Shown one piece after another: positions 37,586-49,011 of a DNA stretch of 64,000 bases. The notes below the pieces were generated by a model, which did no database searches, was not told where the DNA came from, and worked only from the letters and a program-made list of their open reading frames with translations. A program made the translations under genes and the position numbers. Each line of letters begins with the position of its first letter. Positions within the stretch are counted from its first letter, which is position 1. Source of the stretch: Pestalotiopsis fici W106-1 (taxonomy: Eukaryota; Ascomycota; Sordariomycetes; Amphisphaeriales; Sporocadaceae); assembly GCF_000516985.1 (NCBI RefSeq), contig NW_006917102.1, positions 1 to 64,000 of the forward strand, given 5' to 3'.

Positions 37586-39529
37586 TTACGAAGAAGTATC
37601 AGTGGTGTTGGTCAGTCCTGCCAAAATGACATCTGCGGCTTTCTCGCCAACCATGTATGTGGAAACTGCTGTAAACGTGCCTGGAATGCGTGGGTATACT
37701 GAAGCGTCTACGACGCGCAGGCCACTGACTCCGCGGACGCGGAAGTCCGAATCCAAAACCGCATACTCATCATCATCCGTACCAATGGGACAGGTGGACG
37801 AAGCATGGTGGCCCCATGTACCATCCCGAATGTACTGCTTCACGGCTTCTTCCGTGTCCGTCTCATTGCCAGGCAGCGACTCAATGGTCGGCACAAGTTG
37901 GCGGTCATAGGCATCTCGTGCGAGCTCAATCGCCTCGTATATAGCCTGCAAGTCCTCATCGGCTCCATCCTGGAAATAGTTGAAGACAATCTCGGGCATA
38001 TCCAGAGGATCAGAGCTCCTGAGGGTGACGCTACCGGCTCTGTTGCGCGGGTGGGCCTTGAGAATGGCCCACGAGAACCAGTCGTGCAACTTGGTGGCGT
38101 TGTAGCTGTAGTTGGGGAAGTAGCCTCGGAAGTTGACGGGGCCTCCAAAGACAAAGACATCGAAGCTATCATCTTCAGTGACAGTACTCTTGTACAGCAT
38201 GGTAGCAGCCAAACCAGCTGAAGAATAGGTACCGCGGTCGCCAAGGATGGAAGTGTTCCAGCGATCCAAACACTCGTCATACTCTCCATCAAAGCTGAAA
38301 GTGCAACCCTCGAAAGCGGTCCAGTTGGTAGGTACCTTGGCATTGACGGAGATCTCGTAGTGGTCTTGCAGGTTTGTACCGACACCAGGAAGGTCCTTGA
38401 TGACGGAAATGTTGAAGGACTCGAGCTCCTCTCGGGGACCAACACCAGAGAGCTTCAAGAGCTGGGGCGAATTGTAGACACCGCCAGAGATGATGACTTC
38501 CCGCGACGCGGTAGCAGAACCTGGAGTACCGACACCGCCGCTCAGAGGGCTGGCACTGTACAGATGCGCACCGTCCAAGAACTCGACTCCAGTTGCAGTG
38601 GGCGGCGAGGTGCTGTTGTCAAAAACGACCTTGGTGACGTGGCAGTTTAGTCTGACGTCCAGAGGATACTTCTTGGAGCCGTCATCGTTGACGGCATCGC
38701 GGACAGTCACCACAAACTCGCGAGCACCTGTTCGGTGTGCGTCATTGGTGCTCAGAGGAATTTGGTAGTATGACGGGTCTTGGTCACGGCTCAAGGTGTC
38801 GGCGTTTGCATCACCGGCAATGAGCGTAGCAAGATCGATCAAGCCGCCAGTCAAGTTGCCCAAGGCCCAAGCGCCGCCAGTAAGCATGGACAGGAGCTGG
38901 GTATCGCCGAGGACGATGCTCAGGGGCGGAGTCTCTGTCTCGAGCCATCCGTCGTATCCATGGCCCTCGATACCAGGGAGCAGGTACTGGTTCTTTTCGA
39001 GCTTCTCAAAATAGGTGCGCATGTTGGTAGGCGACCATGAGTCGTCGCCAGTCAGGTTGGCAATATATTCGAAATCCGACTGGTGGGGGTACACGGCAAT
39101 GAGGGCATTGTGTGCCGTGCAGCCTCCGAGGGTACCGGTTCGGGGGTACAAGGTGCCCTTCATGACGGAGCCCTCGGGAGGGTCAAGTCCAGTGTAGATA
39201 TCACCATCTGGGGTATCGTAGCTGGTCTTCCAGTCTCGTGCCTGCTGCTCATCGTCGGCGTAATGGCGGACAAAAAAGTTCCAAGAAACCTTTTCGTCCT
39301 CGGACACCTTGGCGTTGTAAGCCGGCACGGTGTAGTTGACGTTGGCTCCTTGATCGTCGCCGGCTTCAATGAGAAGTGTCTTGTGGCCGGCCAAAGCCAG
39401 TCGTGCAGCTACGGGACCTCCACCAGCTCCGGAGCCGACGACGACATATTCGTAGCCGGTAAGGTCTTCACCTTGAGCAAAGGAGGAAAGCGAGGCCAAG
39501 AAGAGGCCCAACAAAGTATGCGCACGCAT
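37586..39529 (-). CDS. Secreted GMC oxidoreductase (AA3-like)
   Basis: A single exon of 647 residues, the usual size of secreted glucose-methanol-choline oxidoreductases. Residues 1-20 form a signal peptide (MRAHTLLGLFLASLSSFAQG). The FAD-binding motif G-S-G-A-G-G is at 32-37 and an acidic end of the fold follows (LLIEAGDD). TGTLGGCTAHNALIAVYP is the first GMC signature region and SGGVYNSPQLLKLSGVG the second. Catalytic His574 lies in GTWGHHASSTCPIG, and IPGTFTAVSTYMVGEKAAD closes the FAD domain. Several N-x-S/T sites fit secretion. Family members oxidise sugars, aryl alcohols or other alcohols with release of H2O2 or transfer to quinones; the substrate here is unknown. A TATA box lies about 85 nt upstream. 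Confidence 0.92.
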   Translation of the reverse strand: MRAHTLLGLFLASLSSFAQGEDLTGYEYVVVGSGAGGGPVAARLALAGHKTLLIEAGDDQGANVNYTVPAYNAKVSEDEKVSWNFFVRHYADDEQQARDWKTSYDTPDGDIYTGLDPPEGSVMKGTLYPRTGTLGGCTAHNALIAVYPHQSDFEYIANLTGDDSWSPTNMRTYFEKLEKNQYLLPGIEGHGYDGWLETETPPLSIVLGDTQLLSMLTGGAWALGNLTGGLIDLATLIAGDANADTLSRDQDPSYYQIPLSTNDAHRTGAREFVVTVRDAVNDDGSKKYPLDVRLNCHVTKVVFDNSTSPPTATGVEFLDGAHLYSASPLSGGVGTPGSATASREVIISGGVYNSPQLLKLSGVGPREELESFNISVIKDLPGVGTNLQDHYEISVNAKVPTNWTAFEGCTFSFDGEYDECLDRWNTSILGDRGTYSSAGLAATMLYKSTVTEDDSFDVFVFGGPVNFRGYFPNYSYNATKLHDWFSWAILKAHPRNRAGSVTLRSSDPLDMPEIVFNYFQDGADEDLQAIYEAIELARDAYDRQLVPTIESLPGNETDTEEAVKQYIRDGTWGHHASSTCPIGTDDDEYAVLDSDFRVRGVSGLRVVDASVYPRIPGTFTAVSTYMVGEKAADVILAGLTNTTDTSS

Positions 39530-40598
39530 GGCGAAGGAATGTCAATGGTCTGTTGCCGGAGTGCGATGTGCATCCTTCCCTCGCAAGAGCTGGCGTGGCG
39601 CAAAAGGATCCCTTATATAACATGCTGAGCGATCTGCAGTGTGCTTTCCCGACTCGAATCAATAGCACCGCATTGCCGGGCTTCCATACGGTGCTTTGCA
39701 TGATTCCATGATCATGTTGGTGAGGGTCTCGTGTGTTCGTGTTGCATTTGGCCAGTCCGGGGGTGCCTATCGCTTCGCGTAATGGTATGCCATGCGGCGA
39801 CAGGGTCTAGATCCATGCTGGCAGCGTGACATCGCTCAGTTGGAAGCGAGGCCATCTCCTGAAGGACCTTATGTGCCGAACGAAGATCATCATGAGTATT
39901 GCAGTCGACCTTTCCCAGCTGCCGAGTTGATATTCGGGATGCTACCCACATCCGAGTCGTCAGGTGGGCCGAACTCCAGCTTTGTGCCTGGCGCCGACGG
40001 AGATTGTGCACGCTTTTGGCATGGCGGGGCACCTCTATACCTGGTCGACAAGCCAGTGCATTGATGTTTAGTTCCACAACGAAACCCGGGGCAAGGTGCC
40101 GCCAGGACTTCAATAATACGCCTGAAGGCAACCCTACCGTACTACAGTAATTGGCCAATGCAACGGTCGTTGGCTGCAAGTGCCAAGATGCAAGTAGCAG
40201 TATCTAGTGGAGATCGCGACGACGCCATGGTGGGTGCGGGCACATGCGGCAACTTAACCGTTGAGCATACAGGGCCCTCGAGGCCCTAGAGGCCCTATTC
40301 GGCATTTCAATAGCAGCAATAAAGCTTCTGACTAAGGTTGTTGCTTTGACTATGGAGGGGGCGAATTGCGGGCCCAATATAATTGACAGGCCATGGATCT
40401 TGTCGCTGCACAAAAAAGGGGATTACCGTATATCATTATTGTATAGGAAATTTCATATTGGATTCCCCATGTGACATTAGAAGTCGGCATCGCGTAGTAC
40501 GTACGACAGCGCACATCTCTTCTTTGATGACGCAATCATTGCTGATACCATGAAGCCGAGGTCATGTCCTTTCTCTTGGCTCTCCGTGAGTTCCGTTG
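39530..40598. other. Intergenic upstream of the secreted GMC gene
   Basis: Promoter region of the GMC gene on its right side and the 3' flank of the FAD monooxygenase. A short tandem GAGGCCCTA repeat lies near 40,279-40,297. Otherwise nothing seen. Confidence 0.6.
39612..39619 (-). promoter_or_regulatory. TATA box of the secreted GMC gene
   Basis: TATATAAG on minus, 83 to 90 nt before the ATG at 39,529. Confidence 0.5.
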
Positions 40599-41843
40599 TC
40601 AAGCAACTGTGTTGAATGGTTCTCTGCATAGGCCATCAAATTTGGCCTCAATGGCGACAGTGTCCAACCATTCTTCCTTTACTTTGTGATTTCGACTCTC
40701 ACAGTCTTTCAATCCTGTTGTGACCACCCGCTTCTCTCCTGCAGCTCTGGCACCTTTGACCAGCGCTGCTGTTCGTGGCTGGCGTTTGAGGGCATATTGC
40801 TTGAATACAGACGGCAAGTCGATATTCGTTGTGGCCGCATTCATACCGGTGCAATCTGGCAAGGCTTGGCTCAAATGATAGCAATCTTCCAACGCCTGAT
40901 TAGCACCTTGTCCAAGATGCGGACTCGTGGGATGTGCGGCATCTCCGGCCAGGACGACTCGTTCACTGTACCATTCGTCCGCGTCCAGTGTTCTTCTATC
41001 GAACAAACCAAACTTCAAGAGTCTCTCTGCTGACTGCACCAGCTCAACAATACTTGGTTCGAATCCTTGCAGCACTTTCGACAGCTCATCCTGGAGTTCT
41101 TGCATGTCTTGATCTTTGTACAATCGCCATGATTCTGGGCTTACCCGAGTCTGAGGCAGCGTGACTGCCCAAGAGATTCGATCGCGAGACACGGGATAAG
41201 AAATGAAGTGAACGCCTTCACCAAACCAATTCCTCAATGACGGCCTAGCAGGAGTGCTCGGAGCTGGTGAAATACCAGAAGTTTGTGTCAGTCCAGTGAA
41301 AGTTGGTGACGGCTGTTCAACACTCATTTGCTTCAGTAAGGATAGCCTTGAAGCCGCCTTGATCCCGTCACAGCCGACAATAAAGAGTCCTTGGACCTTT
41401 TGACCATTTGTGAAAGATGCAGTGACGGCGTGGGTGTCCTCCTCAATGCTGACAAGCTCCCAACCCTCTCTCAATTCTATGCCGGCCGACGTCATTCGGT
41501 TCTTCAGGGTGAGGTTCAACCACGTTCTCTTGACTCCCACTGCCCGCTGTCCATACTTTGCCAGGAATCTGGCAGGCAATCCTGAAGATCCCAGTGGTTC
41601 GCCAGCTGCAGTAAAGTCCTCATAAGCCTCCAGGGGAATTGATGAGGCGTAGATATCATTGGCCAATCCCACCAAATCCAAGACCTTCATACCATTGGGC
41701 ATGAGCATCAAGGAAGCACCGGCATCTCCAAGTTGCCGAACTTTCTCAAATACGATTGCATGGTATCCTTTTGCTTTCAAAAGCAAGGCGAGGATGGGGC
41801 CAGCTATGCCGCAACCAATGATTAAGACGGGTAACTGAGACAT
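40599..41843 (-). CDS. FAD-dependent monooxygenase (PHBH-fold)
   Basis: A single exon of 414 residues. The N-terminal dinucleotide motif GCGIAG is at 10-15, followed by IVFEKV. The middle DG motif is FIVGCDGIKAASR. The C-terminal GD motif is VLAGDAAHPTSPHLGQGANQALED. These three define flavin monooxygenases of the p-hydroxybenzoate/salicylate hydroxylase type, which use NAD(P)H and O2 to hydroxylate aromatic or polyketide-like substrates. It is cytosolic by the lack of a signal peptide. It sits between two GMC oxidoreductases and near a HET gene, which may reflect a small detoxification or secondary-metabolism group, but no core synthase is in the window. A TATAAATA lies about 130 nt upstream. 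Confidence 0.9.
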   Translation of the reverse strand: MSQLPVLIIGCGIAGPILALLLKAKGYHAIVFEKVRQLGDAGASLMLMPNGMKVLDLVGLANDIYASSIPLEAYEDFTAAGEPLGSSGLPARFLAKYGQRAVGVKRTWLNLTLKNRMTSAGIELREGWELVSIEEDTHAVTASFTNGQKVQGLFIVGCDGIKAASRLSLLKQMSVEQPSPTFTGLTQTSGISPAPSTPARPSLRNWFGEGVHFISYPVSRDRISWAVTLPQTRVSPESWRLYKDQDMQELQDELSKVLQGFEPSIVELVQSAERLLKFGLFDRRTLDADEWYSERVVLAGDAAHPTSPHLGQGANQALEDCYHLSQALPDCTGMNAATTNIDLPSVFKQYALKRQPRTAALVKGARAAGEKRVVTTGLKDCESRNHKVKEEWLDTVAIEAKFDGLCREPFNTVA

Positions 41844-42511
41844 TCGGGTAGGTTGATTGTAACGAAGTTGATAATAAAGAGTTTCTTGCAGTTGTACATG
41901 AGCTCAAGGAGCAAATACATTGGGATTTTGACTACATCTTATTGCATGGCAGAGTCCAGAGCAGATATACATTATTTATATCGCCGCAGTTTTCACCACA
42001 ATGGACTCCATAAACTGCTGTGGGGTGCTTGAAAGTTGGACCTTTTTACCAACATGAGTCGCTCCGGAGCGAGCCTGTAGCGTCCGCACGGGGCGCTAGA
42101 GCTCCTAAGATGGCGCTGGGAGACGCTCGGTACCAGAGGCTAGCCACCAAGCCGAAAGTCAGTATGGTGCTTTATTCCAAGCAAGTCCCTTGCCGCGCAT
42201 CCGGAACCCACGACCTCATTGATGAGGTAAGCCCTTCGATTGAAGATTTTCAGACTGGCAATTGAAGACAAATCAATTACAGGCCATATGAGTCACCGGC
42301 GTCTTGCTAGCACGTCTTTTTGCAGAAAAGTATGCTTGTGCCGGGCAGTGCTGTCACGAACTTCGGCGTCGTTTTCTGTGCCGAAGCGCCGAGCCTAGGG
42401 ATTTCGCCAACTTTAACCAAGTTAACAATAGTATAGCAGGTAATTCCACGTTCATCGTTCAGCAAAACTTAACGATCCTTCATCTACCAACGAGAATAAT
42501 CATGTTTGGAT
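41844..42511. other. Divergent intergenic space, FAD monooxygenase and HET gene
   Basis: Shared upstream region of a minus-strand and a plus-strand gene. It holds a TATAAATA on minus at 41,973-41,980 and a perfect 14-bp palindrome at 42,059-42,072. Confidence 0.6.
41973..41980 (-). promoter_or_regulatory. TATA box of the FAD monooxygenase gene
   Basis: TATAAATA on minus, about 130 nt before the ATG at 41,843. Confidence 0.45.
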
Positions 42512-44701
42512 ATGATTGTGGGCCTGATTTCCACCGCACTACAACTTGTGGCCCCGTGTGCAGCACATTCTTTTCTTGTTGACGATGGAAGGATTCGCTT
42601 TAGGTGGAGAAAGAATCGTGTTGCAGTCAGCAGCTGGGATTCCCCTCCAGCGGCGCTGTTGAGCAAGAAGGTTCTTTCAATCGCCGAGAATCAAATAGTA
42701 GCAAATGAACAGGCCAGTATATTATATTCGCAAGTCATCTTCTTTGAAATGCTTGTTTTCAAACAGCTTGAGCCAGAGCCCTGCACAAATTGCAGTGATA
42801 CAATGCGTCGCGCCATAACTGAACCACGAACAGAAATCCCTCATTCAAGGTATTCTGCGCTCTGCTTGTCAGCAGAACAAGGATGCAACTTTTGTCGTCT
42901 TCTCAGGCAAGCCCTTGTGTACGAGTTCAGCGTCTACGAGACTCCAGATCCACCGGCAGGAAATGCGCAAATCAGTTTGAGCGCTAGAGTTTGGAAAGAT
43001 GGTGCGCGTCTGGGGAACTTGGCTGTCATTTGCAATGGCCGGGGGAGCGCTGAAATTGAGGTCTTGTATGACCCCCCGAGTGAGCAGATTAGCACTTTCA
43101 GTAAGCATCCCTGGGGAAGAAACTTTCACAATCACTGAGCCATCACAGGCCTAGTTCCCAACTTTGCCGACCTGGTCTCCATGATTCAATCTTGGGTGAT
43201 CCGCTGTCTAGAGACTCATACCATGTGCCATACGCCTGGAAACGAGCCGAATGCAACACCATATGGTGGAAAAGTTCAATTGCCAACCCGGGTCATTGAT
43301 GTTGGCAGCCGGGATCCTCAAGGTGGTTGGCCTGATCCAAAGATACACATTACGCAGCAGGAGGAACGAGGAATCTACACTGCCCTCAGTTATCAGTGGG
43401 GCGTCAAGTCACACTCATGCCGAACCACAGAGAGCACTCTTACATCATTCAAACAAGGAATTCCATGGAACATCATGCCAAAGACGATGCAGGATGCCAT
43501 CATCGTGACCCGGGAAATGGGCGTTCGCTATGTCTGGATTGATGCCCTCTGCATCGTCCAAGCCCATCAAGGAAATGATGGCGATTGGAGAAGCGAAGCT
43601 GAAAATATTGGGTCATATTACAGAAACGCCCTGGTGACCTTGTCGGCAGTGAGTGCATTGACTTGCCACGAGGGTTTCCTCGGACCCAGACCACAGACTA
43701 CGTACTCGATCTCGGATCCCTACATCTTGATTGAAGACACAACGAGCAGAGCGCACAGATACCTTGTTCATCTACCCAAACCTTACTACACTGCCGAGAT
43801 AACCCATTCAAAGCTTCAACGACGCGGCTGGGTAGTTCAGGAGCGACTATTTTCGTCAAGAATGGTTCACTTTGGGCATCGCTTCGTGTCCTGGGAGTGT
43901 TCTTGTCAGCAGGCACCCGAGTGGGATCCCGAGGGCCACGATGAAGATTCTCAAGAGGGAGCGGACGACAGTAGTATGATGTACAAGATCCAATCATGGC
44001 TCGCCCGACCTCGTGAGGAACAGCTTACGCAGGTTTGGACTTCTTTTATCGAATATTACACGACGGCGCAATTGACCTATCATTCCGACCGACTTGTCGC
44101 AGTATCTTCTCTTGTCAAGACTCTCGAAGAGGCTTACGAGCCGAAACCGAGATACATGGTAGGTCTTTGGGAAGAATCATTGCCATTGAGCCTTGCTTGG
44201 TCCAGTTCTGGGCTGGATGATACGAGGGGTAACTCATATGGAGACCAGCAATTCCCTTCTTGGTCCTGGGCTTCGCATGGTCGCATAGATTTTGATGCAC
44301 ACAGGGGGTCTGCCAGAAATACTGCACAGCTGGAGGGCACGTTTCCCAACAACAATGGACCAGCGAGGTTGCGATTGAAATCTATTCTCAAACCATTGGC
44401 TCTTATGCTACCACGGCTTGATCCTCGGGATATGCGTCTTGATGGATGGGAGAAAGCCGACTTTCTACGCTGCCTGGAGCGCGATGCAGGCAGGTTTCTG
44501 CTTGCAATGATATGTCTGAGTACAGAAAGTTTCCAGGCCCTCATTTTGGAAAAATCTCAATCAGAAACTCTTCAATCAGACCGGATCGTGACATACAAGA
44601 GACTGGGATTGTTGAAACATGATTTCTTGACTAGAACTGCAAAGAACTTTGACCCGGACTTTGGTGTAGATGGAGAATGGACAATATTTGATTTGATCTA
44701 G
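42512..44701 (+). CDS. HET-domain protein (heterokaryon incompatibility)
   Basis: Exons 42,512-43,100 and 43,149-44,701 (48-nt intron, GTAAGC donor, CACAG acceptor, phase 1) give 713 residues. The HET domain starts near residue 271 with YTALSYQWG, continues with LPKTMQDAI-like text (IMPKTMQDAIIVTREMGVRYVWIDALCIVQ), and DWRSEAENIGSYYRNALVTLSA, and ends near 372 with GFLGPR. These are the three conserved HET blocks. The segment RRGWVVQERLFSSRMVHFG and FPSWSWASHGRI follow, as in many fungal HET proteins. The N-terminus has C-x2-C and CNFC segments (PCTNCSDT, GCNFCRLL), usual before HET domains. Family role: cell death when non-self nuclei fuse. An internal start at 42,749 (MLVFKQLEPEPC) is an equally reasonable N-terminus. 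Confidence 0.9.
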
Positions 44702-44788
44702 ATTTAACAGGAAGAAGAGTTAAAGTCAAATACCCAACATGACTCCCGTCTCGGGCCATTCCAACCTTTGCACCGTACTGACGGCATT

Positions 44789-46762
44789 TTACTTGGCGCC
44801 CGATAAATCTTTCCAATGCGCCTTGATCAAATCCGCACATTTTTCGCCGATTCCGTAAGCTGGCATTTGCGTATGGCCACCATGCAGTGTCGGCATTATA
44901 CTACAATCCGCTACACGAAGTCCCGAAACGCCTTTCACGAAAAGCTTTTCATCGACAACTGCCTTTGGGTCAACCGGTTTTCCCATTGCGCAGGTCCCCG
45001 AAGCATGATAGCCTTCTGCGAATCAGTACCGCGCAAAACCTCGCACATATCAAGGAGCTTACATGTTGTGGCATTCTGACGAATGTAGGGTTTCCACTCT
45101 TCCCTGGTGGTATAGGTATGGTGGTTCAGATTCGGTGGCCATGATCCCTTGACGATATCCTTTGTCGCACTCCCATTCATGATCACCTCATTGGCCAGCT
45201 TACAACCTTCCGCAAGGACCTCGAGGTCCAATGGGTCGGTGAGATAACCGCAGTCTACCTCTGGTGTTTCCAGCGGATCGGCGCTCTTCAACTTGACATG
45301 ACCACGAGACCGAGGTCCAAGCAATTCGGCCACAACACTAAACGCATATTTGTGATCAATGGGAAATTGATCATACTGCTTTGGGCCCCCATAGCATTCG
45401 GTATTCCAAAGCTCGACATTTGGCTGGTGCAGTGTCAAGCCCATGGGGTCACGGCCGGGTTTTCTCGGAGCGGATGTCCACAGATCAGAATCACTCAGAC
45501 GATCGTCAAGGCGTGCAAACGCGAACACGCCAAATGGGAATGTTGATAAAAACCCCGTTTTGGTATCTTTCCACAACTTGTACGATGTGGCGGCGGCATC
45601 GCCGTGGTAGATCAAGTGGTCATTGGTCAGTCCTTCCTGTTCGGTCTCATAGAACATAAAGGCAATGACGTGGTCCATCAGATTTTGACCCACGCCGGGC
45701 AGGTCAATCAAGACCTCGATACCAAGCTTCTCCAAGTCTTCTTTGCGACCCAGGCCCGATCGATTCAGAATGGTGGGACTACAGTAAGCCCCTCCACAAA
45801 CAATAATCTCTCTTTTGGCGCGAATCTCAGCTGCCACGCCGCTCGGCTGGATGACTTGGACGCATGTGGCATGCAACTCTCCAGAAGGCGTCCGCTCGAA
45901 TAGTATTTTATCCACATGCGTCTCGGTCAATATTGTAATGTTTGGTTTCGCCTGGTCATTTGTGATGAAATCTGCGCCCGTTGTGCGGACTCCTTGGTGG
46001 ACCGTCCTAAGCACGTGTCCACAGCCGTGCGGGTTTGTCCCATGAGAAAACATGTCATCATCTTGTGGCAGCCCAGAGGAGACCATGGACTCGAGGACAA
46101 GCTCAGATATTGGTGCCAATTCGTGAGGTTCCATATGCAGTGGGCCATCGTATCCGTGGAATTGCGCATTTGTTTTGAACCAGGGCTTGGAATGAAAGGT
46201 TTCAGCCTAAACGCAGCGTCAGTCTTGTCCTACGACACGATAGGACTCTGTGCTGTGGATACGACACCTTTTTCATGTACTCAAAGAACTCTTCGCCGCT
46301 CCAGCCGTCGAGTTGCCAGTCATCATAGTCCTGTTTTGACCCACGAATACACAAGGTCCCGTTACAACCTGAGCAACCGCCAAGATATTTTCCGCGGCTG
46401 AGTTTCACCTGACGGTCAAGTATTCCGCTCCCTTTCTCCGAGATAATGTTCCAATCAGTCTCCTTGTCCAAAAGCTGTGCCCATCTGCCATAGTTCAGCA
46501 TTGTAGAATCCTCAACCACTTGCACAAAGGGCTACAACTTACCCGCCTGCCATTTTGGTATTCTCGAGGTTCTCATTGTGTTGGCCAGCCTCAATGACGA
46601 GAATAGTAATGTCTCGACATTCTGCAAGCCTTCCAGCAATCACGCTGCCCGCGGTGCCTCCTCTGACTTTTCTTTAGCTTCAGCACATTAATTCAGGGTT
46701 TGACCAATGACTAACCCGCAAATGATAAAGTCGTATTCAGGCGTTTGGCCGTTGGCAGTCAT
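44789..46762 (-). CDS. GMC oxidoreductase, intracellular (choline/alcohol dehydrogenase-like)
   Basis: Exons on minus: 46,762-46,716, 46,662-46,543, 46,484-46,268, 46,206-45,063 and 45,012-44,789, giving 583 residues. There is no signal peptide; residues 10 onward read YDFIICGGGTAGSVIAGRL, the FAD-binding GGGTAG, ending in VIEAG. KYLGGCSGCNGTLCIRG matches the first GMC signature and GGAYCSPTILNRSGLG the second. The catalytic His is in CYHASGTCAMG, a motif joined only after splicing, and LHGGHTQMPAYGIGEKCADLI ends the protein. Introns of 50-62 nt. At the last intron a CAG lies three bases before the AAG acceptor used; CAG would create a TAA across the junction. Unlike the neighbour at 37,586 it is not secreted. 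The 3' end lies 87 nt from the convergent HET gene. Confidence 0.88.
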
Positions 46763-47331
46763 GATAAAGCGTTGAACGTTTATATTACAGAAATACAAGC
46801 TGTATAATTCTTGCAAGCAGTAGCAGCACCTTGATTCTGCGCTTTTGTTAAAGTTATATCAAGCTCAAGTGTGCTCGATATTGGTGCTAACGGAGGATAA
46901 TGCATTCCGGCAAGGCATGTATGTACTTGTGACAATTCTTCTCTGATTGACCCCGCATGCGACGCTGCGAAGATCCTATAAGCATGGCGCATAAGTACTA
47001 CTCGAAAAGTGCTCTGTTCAGATGAATGCTAACGCCAACGCATCTTGCATGACATGCGGAGAAGTCGGGGTAATTGAGCGATCTGCGGATCTGGTGGTCT
47101 ACACGGCAGAAGTGGGCAATTTCAAGTAATGTAACGGCTTGATTGAGTTATGCTATTCCCCAGCTGAAGCAATGTGACAGAAGAGATAATCCAAAAGGAA
47201 TATGTGAAAAGAAGAAAATAAAGTAGGCTAGTGCCTTGCTTGAACTGCAATTGCCTCCATGCCCAAATGCGCAGAATCGACATGGCGCCTGACCCAAGAA
47301 CCAGCTATCCCCTCATGGCAAGGTGACACAA
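46763..47331. other. Intergenic, GMC upstream and DUF4360 3' side
   Basis: No gene seen; short frames only. Confidence 0.6.
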
Positions 47332-48147
47332 TTACTTGCATGGTTGCCAGCTAACGTGCAGTTGCTGAGTAAAGGCGACTGTAGCATCATCGTCGGAGAT
47401 CTGACCAGAGGCAGTGCTGTTGCTGCTGGTGAGCGCAATGCGATTGTTGACGTTGAGAATTCCCGTCTGTCCACAGGGGGACCAGACCACCGAGGTGGTG
47501 GGAATCTGATCCTGCTTGGTGTACACTTGTCCATCAGCCCAGGTGCCTCCTCCGGTGATGGATGTTTGAGTCGTAGTCTACCAAAGGTTAGCTGATGCAC
47601 ATGATACAACTCAGCTGCGGGACATACCGTTGCTGCTGCATCTTGCGAGAAAAAGTAGGTGGAGTAAAAGGTGCCCGTCACTCCCTTGTCAAGCTGAGCG
47701 TATCCGTGATAGGTAGACTCGACAATGGCGAACTGGAACCCTCCCGGGTATTTCAGATTCAGGTGCAGCTGGCAGTTCTTGGTCTTGTCCGCGGCAGTGA
47801 AGCCGGGACCAATGTATGTCTGAAATCCATCAAAACCAAAAGTGACGACCTAAAGATGGTTAGTCTGTAGTATGCTGGGTGGAAAGTCTTGAACACAGAG
47901 GGGTTACGAGATTATGCACAGCACGAGAGAGTGTAACCATTTCCCGGGGCCAATCCGTAGTACTTACGGTTCTATCAGGAGATATGTCAGTAGTCACGGT
48001 GCCCTGGGGACATCCATTGCCAGAGTTTGAGGTGCTAATGATCTGAATTTGATCAGGAGATGGGACATCGCCATTGGTGCCTCCAACACCTCCAAGAGGG
48101 GTGGCAGCGACGAGAGCCGGGACGACAAAGGCGGCAAAGAACCTCAT
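47332..48147 (-). CDS. Secreted DUF4360 protein
   Basis: Exons on minus: 48,147-47,968, 47,849-47,628 and 47,577-47,332, giving 215 residues. A signal peptide MRFFAAFVVPALVAATP is followed by a Gly-rich linker and the DUF4360 domain from GCPQGTVTTDISPDRTV. Its conserved parts include TFGFDGFQTYIGPG, KNCQLHLNLKYPGGFQFAIV, a tyrosine-rich YFFSQDAAATT stretch and a C-terminal SVVWSPCGQTGILNVNNRI. Four or more Cys would form disulfides. Fungal members are small extracellular or wall-associated proteins of unknown function. The first intron is long for this window (118 nt) and the second is 50 nt. The ATG chosen starts the signal peptide; an upstream in-frame Met at 48,177 would put charged residues before it. 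A TATAAATA lies about 130 nt upstream. Confidence 0.87.
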
Positions 48148-48271
48148 TTTGGAGCAGAGATTATCGATTATCGTCAACGGAATGATTCGGTGCTCGTGCC
48201 GCTAGCAATCTGTCTTGATCACTTGTTATTCTCACGTTTTCCAATCCTGATATTGAAGGGAATACGGCCAA

Positions 48272-48279
48272 TATTTATA
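48272..48279 (-). promoter_or_regulatory. TATA box of the DUF4360 gene
   Basis: TATAAATA on minus, about 125-132 nt before the ATG at 48,147. Confidence 0.45.
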
Positions 48280-49011
48280 CATGGTTCGCCAGCATGGTTG
48301 TTCTGCAAGTATAATGTGACTTGTTTTGAAAGGGCCAAAGTTGATCATTCAAGACGGGGAAAACCAGGGCCAGAATATGCAACTAGATTCGTTACTACTC
48401 CATCATTGTGCCACGATATTGCAAAATAGATTAATAGTACGGGTTTTCAGCTTCTCACTCACCGACTTCCCAACTATGCTCCAACGAAATCCTTCACGAT
48501 ATTGCGGGTTATTGTTTTGAACGGCTAGTAGATGAACACAAATTGCGCCAAGGGCACTTTCTGTACAACTTCTTGGGCCTAGACTGCGTCGTTTCCATTC
48601 TCATTCTTATTATAGAACGCGGCTGAGAAACACGTCAACAAGCTATTCGGTTCTTGTCCAGACGGAAGATGGACAGTCTCTTCGCTCAGAGCCCAAAGTT
48701 GTGGTTGGAAAGGTCATGCTCGAGACCTTTCCCCTCCTTTTGCTGGATTGTGCTCAACAGCATGCGATATTTCTTGACGATATTATTTGTCTAGAGATAT
48801 TGTCAATCTTCAGGTTGCGACCCTTCTCTACCAAATGCGTTGCTATTTTTGTCCCGTTCCAAACTTGCATTTAATTAAGCATAAATGAGAAACGTGAGCA
48901 CGTGGCTCAGCTGGTTGTTAATTCCGGCCTGGTGCGAATTATTGCCACATTTCGATCAAGCCCAGCTTCAAATGCTCAAACAGTAGTTGAGTATTTAAAC
49001 AGTGTCTGGTG

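Noticed and set aside
37805..39628. Plus-strand frames of 138 and 181 codons opposite the secreted GMC gene
   Set aside because: Shadow frames of the minus-strand gene, with no start context, motif or signal.
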